64,000 nucleotides of DNA from Icerya purchasi (Eukaryota > Arthropoda > Insecta > Hemiptera > Monophlebidae): the NCBI GenBank assembly GCA_039619475.1, contig CM077115.1:296361756-296425755 (forward strand), given 5' to 3'. Made by a program: the position numbers and the translations under genes. The notes under the pieces are model-generated. The model searched no databases. It saw only the letters and a list, made by a program, of their open reading frames with translations, and was not told where the DNA came from. Position 1 is the stretch's first letter. The number at the start of each line of letters is the position of its first letter. Of this stretch, positions 34,512 through 49,500 are shown piece after piece.

Positions 34512-37500
34512 GTACGTATTATTTTATATTATAATATTTTACTATTTTTTTTTCTTCTTATATACAAATTAAATAAATACATAAAGCTTTAAATTGTGAT
34601 TATCGATTCAACTGAAAAAAACACGTGTAATGAAAAAAACCGTTATTTAATTTATAATTTAGTAAAATTAAAAAAATAATTATAGAAAATTGAGATTGTT
34701 CTCTAAACGAAAATAGTTTAAAATTAAATAACAAATATAAAGTATTATTATAAATGTTCATATCCATTTTCTATATTAACATTTATTCAAACACAAATAA
34801 GAACACTTACGACAGAAAATTAATTATTTAAAAAATATAATAAACACTAGCATGAATTAACTTTAATTTTATTATTGTCACGATTATGGAGTAAGTAATT
34901 CCGAAACATGTCGGTATTTATTGTATTTTTTAAATAACTAATTTTCTGTCACACGTGTTCTTATTTGTGTTTAATAAATGTAAAGAATATTAACAACGGA
35001 AGAATACTGAGCAACTAAATAAATCGGGAATTTGAAGTTGAGCAAAATTTTTCAAAGTAAAAAATAAATTAGCTGTGTAGGACAATTCTGCGTAAGGCCC
35101 TTCGCAAAATTTTATCATGTCCTTCTAACAGAAAACAACTTGAAATACACAAAAAATTTAATTGTTAATTTTGTTATTAACTAAATCTGAAGTTATAGAT
35201 TCCGCTTAAAATATTTACCTGAAGTGTGTTACTAATCCAGTTCGCCGTTGTCGTACTGAATCCCTCCTCCCACTAATACGTAGTTCTGTAGAGAGTTCAT
35301 TACGTCATTGGTTTAAATTATATAATTAGGAATTTGTGGTAAAATTTATAAAAAATTATAAAATGGACTTTTTTCATATACTTTATAGATTTATTTTACT
35401 TTCTCTCTCCCCCCCCCCTGAGATGTACCGCGATAAACTTTTGCATAAGTAGGATTTGCGACACTAGTAAATTGTTTTTTATTAAGAGTTTTTTTCCAAT
35501 TTGCGTTTCCATATGCGTAAAGACATATTTTATTTACTTTGCAGATAAGATATTTAAAAAAAAAAAAATTGAATTCTTAGATCCTGCCAATATATTCTAT
35601 TGTTGATAATGAAACCTATCTTTTTTAATTCTAGTAACTAAAGATTTAGTTAAAAAACGAGCTGAACATAATGATGGCCAGCTTGGAACATTAGAAGAAA
35701 TATCCCTTCATCAGCAAGATATCGTTAAAATTGATAATATTCAATATTGGTGTAAGAATTTAAAAATTTTGCTACTGCAAGGAAATTTGATTTCTAAAAT
35801 TGGTAATTCAAATTTTATATTATTTTCTAAATGCTTTTCACTGTCAACGCTGTTGATAATTACGTCCGAATAAAACGCAATAAACTATCAGTGTTCGTAT
35901 AAATCAATACAGGTGTAAAATGGGTGACCGAAAAAAGTATAAAAGTATGACAGAGAAAATGTAACAACATATTAGGATATTCTTGCAAAGTACGTTATTA
36001 CTACCCACAAATGCCTCAATTTTTTTCGAGAAGTTATTTCTTTTATTTCTTTATTTTTTTATGGAATTTAGACTTATCTTCTTCTTATCTACGTCGTCTC
36101 CGAACGAAGTTTGGCAATCAATATGGCTAGTTTGTTCTTATTAATGGCCGTTTCCATCAGTTCTGTTTCTGTTTCTCCACTCCAACGTAATAAGTTATCT
36201 TTCCATGATGTTTTTCTTCATCCTGCGCTTCTTTTACCGTCTATTTTTCCTTTTAGAACCAGTTGTAAAGGCTCGTACTTTACATTTCTGCATACATGCC
36301 CGTAATATTCCAGTTTACGTTTTTGAATGATAAAGACTAACTCTCTTCGTTTGGACATTCGTTTTAACACGTCTTCATTGGTAACCTTATCTGTCCATGG
36401 TATCTTCAGTATACGGCGATAAATGAACATTTCAAACGCGTGTAGTTTTCCTTCTAACTTTTTCGTGAGAGTCCAACTCTCTACTCCGTATAGCAATACT
36501 GAGAAAACATAGCACCGTACGAGACGCATACGTAACTCCAAGGTAATGTCCTTTCTTGTTAACAACTTTTTTAGGGTTCCAAAGGTTGCTCTCGCTTTTT
36601 CAATTCTTGTTTTGATCTCTACGGTTTGCTCAACTTCTTCCTGAAACCATGTGCCCAAATATAAGTATTTATCGACTCTATCTACTTCCTCCCGACCAAT
36701 GTAAATTCGGCTTCTATCTACAGTATTATGGGATTTCTTCTTACGTATCAGCATCCACTTCGTTTTTGCTACATTTATTTCTAGCCCGTGTTCAAGACTA
36801 GCATCCCGGACTCGGTTAACCATATCCTGCAGACGATTTAGACTGTCCGATACTAATACTGTATCGTCTGCGTATCGTATAGACTTATATAAGTTTGTAA
36901 ATGCGAAGATTAAAATAATACAATTATTTCACCATAAAATACAGCTTCTATTTTTAAAAAAAACTAACAAACCTAAAACTCATTCAAAATAAATAAAACA
37001 ATAACGTATAAGTACGGTAAATTTTTTTAAAAAGGAGATGATAATCATAAAAATTTTGTACGGTAAAATTAATTTGGAGTAACGAAATTTTAAGATCAAC
37101 AGTGGGGGAAGAACAAGGGAACTGGAAATACATGATTTCTTGTTAGGTTGAGACGAGATTATTAAGGGGAACTAAGTTATTAGAAAAAGAATACCATTTT
37201 CACGGATGGAACCGTTGGTGTAATAAGATGTGCAATCCTGCAAGGGAGAATGAGCATTCGGATATTCGGATCTCCACCAATGATAAATGGTTGGAATACA
37301 GAATTGAAAAATGAAGAAAAAAAAACGGACGAAGATCGTAATTAAAGGGTACATAAATAGAAACAATGTTAAAAGGACGCATAAAAGAAAAGTGGATGAA
37401 ATTGTGAACAATATTAGGTGGATCAGGATCAGGAGAAAGGTTGAGAAATTATCGTGGTAGTGTGAATAGGAATGTCAATTCTAACAAGGATTGCAGAACC

Positions 37501-40500
37501 GCCATAATCGTCATCGCGATCAGATCCGATTAGCCTGAAACCTCTAACATTAAAGTTCTTGCACAACCGAAGCCACGTTTTTGAGATAAATACTAATATT
37601 ACTAATATCACAAAGATCTAATAAACCTTCTAATGAGAATCTTTATTGGCTCTAGGGCTACGGCAATTTCGTTGTTTTTTATCGAACGCAGCCATCATTG
37701 TGAAGGAAAGAAAATACTAGAAGTGAAAGAAATGGAAAAAGGGAAGATAAAAACGATAAGAAGATACAACAGTTAATATTAGGTAATAGGAGAAATAAAA
37801 ATATTTGTATTAAGATTTAAAATGAGTAAGGCGAGGAAAAAGAAATTGCAACGATTAGAAATCAATAGGAAGCAAGCCGGAATTAACAAATTAAAGGGAA
37901 GCTGAAAGAGTAGTGAAAAGAAGAAAGTATACATTTGTGTACAAAATTAAGGGAAGCGTGAGAAAATATTTTAAAAAGAGGAAACAGGTTTCGAGACATT
38001 TGTGTAAATGAACTAACGCCAGTGAAAAATTATGAAGCGTAAAGCTAACTAATACATAGCTATTTCTATACACGCTAGTCTTACAGCTGAACAAATGAAG
38101 CAGCAAATGTGGGAGAAAAAGAAAATAGTACGAATGCAACTCAGTTCAAAGACAAAATAAGTCATCATAACGCCCTGCATTCGAAAGAAACAGAGACATA
38201 ATAAACATACCGAAGCCTAATACTGGCTATGACTACTTCAAATATAATATATTTAACAAATAAGAAAAAAATTAAAAGATGAGGTAGTGAACCTTATAGT
38301 TATAAATGATCTGAATGTTTCGTCTTATATATTCGAGGAAAAATTAAATAATAAATTAGAAATGTAAATTTAGGGAAGAGAGAAAGAGATAGTAGAGAAC
38401 AGAAAGCGGAAAATTCAGCCCTGAATCATTTTACTTTCCTGTATTCTTGATTTTAAAAAGAGGACTAATTTATACGTATGTTATTAGAAAAGAAACAAGA
38501 TAGAGTCAACAAAGGATGTGGCAGGAACAATGTTATTAGAACAGAATATGCCCACGACGGTCATAGAAGTATTTTTAATTAAAAGAGAAACCAAAAAGAC
38601 AGGATTAATACTAAAAGGATTTGGGAGAATATTATTAATTGAAATAGAGTTACGACAGAAAAGGAACAGATTTGTTGAGAGTCCATCTATTGGAGGGAGG
38701 TGGGATACGATTAGATGGAAGAGAAGGAAATGGAGAGTTGGATTTAAAGTGAACTTATGAGTTACGGTATTTATGAAAAGTGGGAGATTAATATCGAAAA
38801 CGAGACCAATATATAAAAAAGGGAAACACAGTGAATATGAAAACTATAGGCCAATTTCTGTAAGCAATGTAATTGCAACAATATTAGAAAAGTACGTAGC
38901 AAATAATCTAACGAAGTACGTACAAGAAAATAGGATAATTGACAAAACACAATATGGATTTCAAAAAGGAAAATCCACATCGAAAGCAATCGGTGAGCTT
39001 ACCGAAATAATAAGAGATAGATTTGAAGAGGGAAAGAAGGTGTTGATAACACTAAAGCATTTGAAACGGTTGATCATAAAATAATCGTAAACGCATTAGA
39101 GGAAATAGGAATAACGAATAGTTTGAAAAAATGGTTTCAAAGTTATTTAACACAGAGGAAAACATGCGTAAATATCTTAAATGTGCAAAGTGAAAAAGAG
39201 GAGATGAATGTAGGAATGTACCGCAGGGTAGCAACTTAGCGCCAATACTGTTTATTATATATACAAATGGTCTCTGTATAAGGGGAATTAAGTTACAGTG
39301 AGGTAGTCTCGTACGCGGATGATATAGCAATAGTTACGTCATATAAAGATGTTAAAGGGACAGAAATAAGGATGCAAAAAGATCTAATAACAATAATTAA
39401 ATGGGCACACGATAAAAGTTTAAGAATAAATGTAAAACAGACTAAAGCAATGGTACTGCGGAAAAAAAGAGACAGCTCCGATTTGTATTGTCCAACTATA
39501 ATAATGCACTCAAACGAATGTGTACACTCGATGGAAGAAAGACGTGAATGCGAAATGAAAAACTGTCAGAAGTTAGACATAGTAACGCAGTATAAACATT
39601 TTTGGACAGTAATGATGGACCAACACTTAAGATGGGACATACATATGGAATACATTGCAAAGGAAATAAGAGCAGTTTTACCAGCTTTATATATATTAAA
39701 GAAATATACAACAAAGGAAACATTAAAAGTAGTTTATTATGTAGATTCGAGGATCAGATCTGGAATTCAGGCATAATGATGAGGAAAGTAAATAAACTGC
39801 AAATTAAATGCTTAAAATTAATACCAAATCCTTAAAGGGAGAAACCGATAGTGAAATAATTAAAAAAGAAAACGTAATGAGCATAAGAGGAATGTACTTA
39901 TTACTGAACAGAAAAGAAAATTGAATTGGAGGAAAGAATAAACACAGAATACGAGTTGAGGGAAAAACTTTCGTACCAACTGCCGTTAACAAGAACAAAG
40001 ATGTCCGGAGCAAACGGATAAATATATTATAACTCAGATGTTGAATAAAATACCCAAAGAAATAATAGAGAAGGAAAGAATAGGGGACAGAAAAAGGAAA
40101 GTAAAGGAACGGCTTCAGGAAGAAGAAAATATAAAAAAAATAATAAATATAAAATAAAATGACAAGGCGCAACAAAAAAACATTGAATATAAAAGATAGA
40201 AATAGATTATTAAGTATTGATAAGTAAAAAGATAGATTAAGATTAGTAAATATTACACGATTTTATGTATATGTATAAGTTAATTTAAGATGGTAAAGTG
40301 TTCAATAGGATAATTCATCGACAAGCGTTATAACTTGACGAAAGTTTTGTATGTAAAAAATAATAAATACATATTTTTCACAAAAAAAAAAAAAAAAATT
40401 TCTTTTTAATTGTTTCTTACAATTTTAAAGTTGTCTCTCCCGGCCACTCATCATTCAGAAGTATCCAAAATATTTAATTCTCCCTGCTTCTGAACAAAAT

Positions 40501-43500
40501 TCGTTCTTCTCTCATGATTATTATTACTAATATCACTTATTATTTTTAGATAATTAATATTGTTCTTGTTATTATTATTTTAACAGAAAATTTGTGGAAA
40601 TTAAAACAGCTGGAATACTTGAATTTGGCGTTAAATAATATTGAAAAAGTTGAAAATTTAAATGGTTGCGAATCTCTGGAAAAACTTGACCTTATGATGA
40701 ACTTCATCGGTGATTTAGAAAGTATAACAACTTTGAAAGATAATTACAATCTGAAAACTCTGTAAGTTTCTAGTTATCGTAGCATTTAATTTTTGATCAA
40801 CCGTTAAAAAAACTATTTTGTCCACTCAGATATAGAGTTTTTGAAAATTGTTATGAAGAAGCTTAATTTTAATTTCATCATAAGTGGTTAGGGAACAGTA
40901 TTTTGCTAGCGGAGAGCTCTTCTGCTACTGCTGGTCAACCGTCAATTTTTAGGAGAAAATCTAATTTTTTGCTAAACAAAATCCTGACTATTTTCATATA
41001 ATTGTGTTTACACGTGTAAATATGTATATAAAATTAAAACAGTTTTAAATAAGTACATAACAAAGGATTACAAAAAAATAAGTAACAATAAATTAAAAAA
41101 TAGAACTTTATCAAAGTTTAATTTCTATATTCTAAAAATTAACTTTTAAATAATATTAAAATAAATAAATACGTGTTAACGTAGATTAATAAATCTTAAT
41201 GTTAAATATGAAATACTACAATACAAGTATTTTTTTTTTTTTTTTTTTTTGGAGTTGTGCTACTATTACACGAATGCCATAATAGCGATCATGACAACAG
41301 TATAGGATAAGGATGGTAGAAATATGCCTTCTAAACCTGACTATTGTTCTTACGACAACATTCCTAAACATCTTCCCCCAAAACTCGACAATGACCACAA
41401 TATCCGTCTTTGTCTTGAAGTTCTGAAGTCCTCTTCTATTCCTGCAATATTTTAGAATCTATCATCCAATTTTACATATCTACAGATCCTTCGTGGGTGA
41501 GCGTTTTTTTAATAAAAAAAAAAACAATATCCGCCCCGGGACGCCTGCTGGCAAACGTGAAACATCGAATTCGATTATTATTGACGAAAGCGAATATGGA
41601 ATGTAATAAATGAATGTAATTTATAAAATATATTAAAAAAATATATAAAACAGTTAAATTGGATCATCTGTAATTTCGGTGATAGTTAGTAGCAGTTGAT
41701 GGTGCTACAGAAGATATTAAGGAAATGATTAATCAACGATAACTAAAATTATTATTCTTCTTCCTTGTACTCTCGAGAGGGCGTGGTGGTGTCATGAAAC
41801 TGCCGCATCTGTCACAGTTCTCCATGTTGATCTGTCTTGAGCTACCGTTAATGCCTTATGTAGGCTCAAACCGGTTAATGACACTTTAATTGGTCTACTC
41901 AAAGTGTTCTTGGTCTACCTTTTGTTTTCTTTTCGTTCATTTTTCCAGTAATCATCTGGTGTTGTAGAGAGTTTACGTCTCGCGCCATAAGTCCGAAAAA
42001 ACTTAAAAACCTTTTTCTTATCATAACTGCTAAGCGCATATCCAGCTTGTTTAAAATGTAAGTATTCGTTTTACGCTCCATCCATGATATTCTTAACAAT
42101 TTCCTATGCGCCCACATTTCAAATCCATCAATCCTGTTAATACTTTCCACGGTAAGGGATTAGGTTTCGCCTGCATATGCGGCGATTGGAAAAATTAGGC
42201 AGTTTAACAAAATCAACTTTGTGTTCAATGACAAAGTTATGTCTTTCCAAATTTTTGTCAGTCTAACGACTGCACTGCGCGCTATAGTTAGTCGCTGTTT
42301 TATATCTGCTAGATAACTTCCATTTTTAGTTAATACTGACCCGAGATATATAAAACTATTCACAACATCAATTCCGCATAACTCAAGTAACCTAAATAAG
42401 ATTCGAACCATTTTAAATCCAATCCAAAGCGACAATGCGTAGTCATACAATACGATAGTATATTCGGTTAATATTCGGGCTTTTTGCTTGAGTTAAGGGG
42501 GTTCAAACCCCCCAAACTCCCCTTCATATACGCGGGTGTATATATATATATATGTATATATGTATAGTATTGTTTTACTTTGTGAATTTTTAAAAAGGAT
42601 TGCAATATTTACATAATGTTTATTAAAAAAATAGGATATGAATTCATCAATTAAAGAAGTGAAATTTGGATTCAATCATCTCAAAAAATTAAAATTGCTA
42701 GGACGATAATATGTAAGAGGGATATGTTACATTTAATTATTTTCAAAATGAGATATTGATAATATTCATTTCACTAAATTTATATTACAATGATTTGATT
42801 TGTTATTTTTTTCTTATAATTGAAGCATAAATTTGTATTCACAAATTTTACAATTTGGGGGTTCGATATTTTCCTATATTCTAATAATGAAAATATATCA
42901 GTTGAAAAAAAAAATACACTTAGGCTGCTACAAAACAGGCTTTGGGCTTTATTTTTCAGTAATGTACTTGTGTAATGTTTTTCTTCTCTTTTTAACATTG
43001 TCATATTTTTATTCTATTTAAAATATTAGGTATTGGTTTGTGGGTGACGTAGAACTACTGCAGCTCTGGAAGAAGTTGTGGACTTTAGCTTTACAGCTTT
43101 AGATGTATATTTTCCTAAATTTTGGTCCGTGAATTTCAAAATTTTTAAAGTTTTATATTTTCGCGGTTTTCCGCAGACACAAATACGCTGATTGAAAAAC
43201 AAATCAAAGTCATAGCAATCATAGAATAGGCTGTAGAATTTTCAAAAACATTTTTTACGGCCAAATTTTGACGTTTTTTAAATTTTGGGACCTTTAATTT
43301 TAAAACTTTGAAGATTCTACAGTTTTCCTGTATTCTAGTGCCGAAAATACCGTTATAAGAAATAAAAATAACTCTCCAACTCTAATGGGAAAGTCTGAGC
43401 CTACTTTTTTTTTAGTTTTTGGCCTTACCGCTTTATGTGCATATTTTTCTAAATTTAGGCCTTTAAATTTCAAAAATTTTTGGACCTTTGCATTTTTACG

Positions 43501-46500
43501 ATATTCTATTGACAAAAGAAAAAAAAAATCAACTCCATAAATATTATAGAATGGTTTGTGATTTTTTAAAAGTTTTTAAAATTTTTCAACGTTTTTATCC
43601 ATTTTAATTTTATAATTTTTGGGGTCTCATAGTTTTTCTATAATCTCTTGAAATGTTGGTCATGATGAGCTGATTGTGACAGTGTTTAAATTTATGAAAT
43701 TCTGTATTTGAATAATCGATGAAAATATTATTTGTTTCGCAATAGAATTTTAGTAGGTAATCCTTGCACTGCATATGACGGTTACAGAGATTACGTTATA
43801 GCAATTTTGCCACAGCTGGAGCATTTAGATAGTGTTCCGATAACACGTTCTGAACGAATAGTCGCTGTTGATAAATTTTCTTTAAATGAAATGGAAATTA
43901 AAAAACAACAACAAAAACATTTCGGTAAATATGCATTATGTACGTATTAAAAATCAGTTTGTTATTTATTAAGAGCTTTCGGCGGAGTTGTATTTAATTA
44001 TAAATTCAAATTTGGAGTTCAGTTACATTCACAAATTTTTGGTTGGTGATGGAATTTTCTTAGAAATCTTTTTATAAGTCAAATATTTATTATGTACTTA
44101 CGTTTATTCGTGAAAAATATTATAAAGCTCAATGATAATCCCTATATGCAAATAAAAATAAACGATTAGTGAAATGTTTACGCTATAAATAAATCGATAT
44201 AGTGGTCGTTTAACCTTATTGAAACTAAACCCCAATTAGGGTATATGAGAACTATTAATCTACTACTACCCAGCCTACTCATAGCAATAATATGAACAAG
44301 CATGAAAGAAAAAAAGACAGAAAGCACGAAAAAACAAACAAACAAGAACATAAAGTGATAAAACATTTTACCGAATTGTTTTTATTTTTTACACTACACC
44401 AATAATCATTCTCATAATTTTTTACTTTTTGAGCACAAGTTGTTCTGGTGTTGATCCTATCGTGCTTCACATACGTTCCTTAATTTCACATTTATTTCAT
44501 TCCCGTTCTGTCCGTATTGATCTATTGTGGATTCCTAGTCATTGTGGAATTTCGGGCAACGAGTTAGTCGACTCGTTGGCACGTTCGGCTGCTTTAAACG
44601 GTCGCTTTATTAGGCATTTCCCAGCTCAAAGTCGTCTTACTCTTTCCTCGCGTTGCCATCGTGACTGTTGGTCTGATCTCTATCCTTCTTCTTTTTCCAA
44701 TCCTGCTTCCTTTTACTTATCCATACAACCCACTCCTCCTCTTTTTCCGTGGTTTGTTGATTTCCCCAACATGAGGCGGTCAACTATTTCATCCATAATT
44801 AGACTTCGGTTAAACCACAGCTTGCTTCCTGCTTCGCTCTTTCGTTTCTCCATTACTCAGTCTCCTCTTTGTCCATTTGATCCGTTAGAAGCAAACTTCG
44901 TTTGTGATGCGAACCACATTTTCCTTGAATGTCCTTCCATTTCTTCAGAACGCGCGATACTGTATTCCGGTCTTTTGCGTCTTGGCCTCCCTACGCCCTA
45001 CAGCGCTCACAGCATCCTTTCTTTTCCGTCTCCTTTGGTTATTCCTTTGTTAGCTTCTTTCGTATGTTCCATTTGTAATATTTTTCCTTTATAATTATTA
45101 ATACCATCATACCGTTGAAGTGAGTAACGTCCTTAGCCGACATGCTCAAAAAAAAAAAAAAAAAAAAAAAAAACTAATCTCAGAGTTAAATGTTATAAAT
45201 TTCTATCTATCTTCTAGTATCTATTAAATGTAAACATAATTACCCTTCAGAAAAAACGTTTCTTTTCATCTGTAATAACCTACGGGTTTCAAGCTTATTT
45301 ATCAGCCAGACTCCTCTTACTTTTTAGTTCCTTCGCACGATTTTGGATGCACATTGATCTTTCCCGATAGTTAATTTATATGCCCTATTAGGGGTTTCCT
45401 TCACCGAAATATTTCATAAAACCCACCGAGAAATCTTTCTATATTTTATTTGTAACTTATCGCTCCTATCTATATGAAGGACTTAATCAACAGAGTGTAA
45501 ACGTAATTTCTTTCCCCAAACAGAATCTTAATACACTGATATCGCCATGGGACCTCCAATCATTTACATTGATTTTTCCCTAATAAAATACAATAAGTCT
45601 TTATATGTAAATATTGCGTAGCTAATTTCTTCTTCTTCTAATGTCATACTCTACGAAGAGCGTTGACGATCGCATATGTCAGCCGTCAAAACATTCTATT
45701 TCTGGCATCTTGCAGGAGTCTTTGTAGTGACCGGCGAGTTACAATTGAGAAATACTAGTCTCAGTGACAAGAAAGGACGACCGGTATAGCAACTATTGAG
45801 AAGAAGCGAAACCCGAGGTACTTATAATAGTAATCATCCGCTCGATCAGCCGTTGAAACATATAACAATCGTGACACAACAGTTTATTCAAAATAATTAT
45901 ATTCACTGATAAGCGATGCACACGATGTCTTTTTTTTTTTATTGCTTTAGCCAACTAAGGGCGACTACCTATGTTTAGAACGATACGTTAATTAGAAGTT
46001 TTAAATTCTAGCTCGTTAGAATATTGATACAAGAAAGGAAGAAAGAATTGGAATAATCGTACAGAAGGAAAGATTAGAACGTAGGATAGGAAGAACGAAG
46101 TCCAAATTTCAACAGATAATAAAAAATATTTCGTTCAGCTAAAAGGGAAGAGCACTCAAAGAAGATATGATTGGGGTCACCAATAAAATAGGAATCAGAG
46201 GGATACAATGGGTAATACACAGAGATGTAATAAGAGAAAAATGATAATGGAAAGATAGGAGCAAAGTATAGTTGAAGTGCGGACGACAAATTGCCGAGAT
46301 TGTAGAGCGCCTGAAAAGAAAGTCACAGAACCATGGAAAGAACGGGATATTAGGCTGGACTGTAAGATATTGAGAGTTAGGATTTGTCAAGGATGTTACA
46401 CTTGTATCCGACCAAAGTCTGTAATGATACTTTTTTCGGAGAGAGACAAAATATAACTTGCAAGTATCTTTGTGATGAAATAGCTGCATGTATGGGAGAT

Positions 46501-49500
46501 CTTGTCAATGAGTCTGCCACCTCATTTTCCTCTATTCTCAAGTGATTAAAGATCCGTAAGAGATCAATAGGAATGAAGTGCGTGAGAAGAAGACTATGAA
46601 TAAAAGAGCAAATACGATGAACAATGAAGTCATAAAACTTTGAAGATTGAGGAGATGAGGTAACTTCGAGATGTCATACTTATCCCTCTGTTTCAACTGT
46701 CTAATAATTATTGATTACCATGGGCGTCGCCAGCGGGGGGCAGAAAGGGGCAGCTGCCCCCCCCCCCGGAGCCTTGAAACTTTTTAATCAACTGGCATTG
46801 ATGAGTATTCCTAGGCGCGTAATCATGGACAATTTGGAAAACTTATGTTTTAATTAGGATTTTATTCTTGTTTAATAAAATATTAAGCCTTTACAATTTA
46901 TAAATTTTATTTTTCCTATAACTCATATCCTCTTTCTATCATCTTGCCCCTCCCTGGCTCATCGGCTGGCGACGCCCTTGTTGATTACAACAGTGTAACG
47001 TGTGTCGATTACAATAGATAATTATTATTTGAAAAAAAAGAAAAAATGATTGAAAATTTTTCATCTGTAAAAATTATAATTACAGAATGTCGTAAAATGG
47101 AAAAACAACAATTATCAAATAAATGTAGCGCTGAAAGTAAAATCGGTAGTGAAGACGAGTTTAACATGGACGATATAAAAGAGTAAGATAACGATTACAT
47201 TATTTATTTTTCCTTTAGAAATTGCTATACACATATGTATATAAAAAATACCTTATTTCGGTTATTGAAAATTTATAAAATGTTAAAGTTCCCCTTTTTT
47301 ACTTAATAGTAACTACTAAAAATTATAGATTAAGAGAGGTTCTCTTTCCCTTAAATTATCTCAGCCGATTCGTCATTTATAATTTTCTATTCAGATATTT
47401 GAAAATACTGACTGTTTAAGTATGTTTTATTATTGGTCGTCATCGGCTTTGCCACCATGTGAGAATGGACCATTCCCTGCTAGAAATCGGAAAAAACTAT
47501 CGCAGTGATGTTATTAAAAGAGCCTCTCATGTACTCTTGGCAAAATATCCAAACTGTGTTAAGGTCTTCGTCGACGGTTCTAAACATGACTCCTTTGTTG
47601 GCTGTGCACTATTTAGCAACAACTTTGGAGAAATCTGTTACTCATCACCACTAATCTACTTCACACTATCAGCGGAACTATTCGTGATCAAACTAGCGGC
47701 ACATGAAGCCTCCGATTTGCCGGATAAGTCATTGATCCTTACGGACTCATGGCTTCAATGTTTACAGAACTCATACCACCATTCCGAGCATCCTTTAGCT
47801 AAGGAAGTCGTCTCGCACCTAACCACACTCCTTACTGGACACATAACATTGACACGGATCCCAGGCTTCAAAAGCATTGCCGGAAATGAAACCGCTGACA
47901 AAATTGCAAAAGAAGCGGCTTCTTGTTCCAACACCAAATGCACCTTTCTTCAGCGTTGATTTCAGAGTCGTGGTGAGTGGTTGCTTACGGCAGGAATGGT
48001 CTGTTATTTGGACAGACCTCAACCCGTCAACAAATAAATTGAAAACTATCAAACTCTTTGTAAATGTTTGCACTACTGCGCTCCGTCCCAACCGTAAGGA
48101 AAAAATGGTTTTATATAGATTTTGAACGGAGCATACTACCTTAACTCGCGCATATCTTCTAGAGAAAAGCCTTCTTCCACTGTGCACTTCTTGCTCTGTT
48201 TCACTATCCGTTAAGCACATTCTGGTCGATTGATTAGCCACGATATCGTCATCTTTCCACAAAATTCAATCTAGCGACCTATTTGGACAACGTTCTTAGT
48301 GATGACATGCACACCGCTAATCATCTTTTCAAATGCCTTCAAGCAGCCAAACTGTACGAGGTTTTGTAACCATCTATTTCGCCGTGCCTCTAGCCGTTGT
48401 CGCAGTAAAGGCACGTTAAAAGAGGAAAAAATAAAGAAAAAAATGAAAAAACAAAAAACAGAAACCGCATTTTAATATTATTTTCATCAGCCAGCGCAGA
48501 AAATCAATAAGTTTTTCTAACTGAAAACAAGCTCAGAGCTTATTTACTTAATCATATTCTCTACATGTTTTCAGGAATTCGGTTATTTCTACAGATACAG
48601 ATCATGAGGCAAACGGTTGAACTAAAATAATCAAATAAAAACGAAATATATGACTTTGAATGTAAAACGAAATCAAAAATACAAAATTATACAAACAACT
48701 TCAAATGGACGGTAATAGTATACGAGAGCACAGCACATAATTGAAATTAAAAACTAATTGGGATAGTTGATCAGATGCAAGCTAGTTAGGAGAAGATCGA
48801 TATCAGAATTTAAACGGCTCTTCTGTTTCTGTTAATATTTCAGTTAGAAGGATATACAGATCTATAGAAAGTGCACATCGGTGCACTAAATCAGTTAAAG
48901 TTAAATCTCAAACTTCCCCTAACAGACAGAAAATACAAAAGTTGAGGTACCCACCAATCAGGAAGCCAATAGTCACATGACCACGTCCTTTCTATCCCCA
49001 CCAGTTAGGAGTGATTGATCAGTGTCACAGCTTTTGGTATTTCTTATCTATTTAAATTCTTTAGATTAACTTCTTCCGGCACTGCATTCTTCATTCAGTC
49101 CAATAAATGCCATCTTTTTTTGCACACTTCTAAATTTGGCTATATAACTCTTGTTCTATTTTCCTCCAGTGTCGCAGTAATCATTCTTTCTTCGAATGAG
49201 GCAAAAGTAATTCTCATCCTTTGTGCTGTAACTGTAGAGACAATCATTGTTCTTCTGACTGGTAATGTCTTCACTGTACCCAGCAAATTATCGCTTTTGA
49301 AAATACATAAGTATCAATAGCTTATAAAAATAAAATTCTAGTTCTGTTGTGTCCCCTGTCTTGTCTTACACTAGTAGAGAAGTGATTTAATCAAATGACC
49401 TGACTATTTTACTAGTGAATTTTAATTTCAAAAAAAATATTTCCGACTTTCAATCTTAAAAATATAAAAACAATTAAATACACTGAATTTTCACTGTCCA

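Noticed and set aside
49015..49320. 101-codon hydrophobic plus-strand frame
   Set aside because: No family match, no splice context consistent with DNAAF11 phases; not called as a gene.
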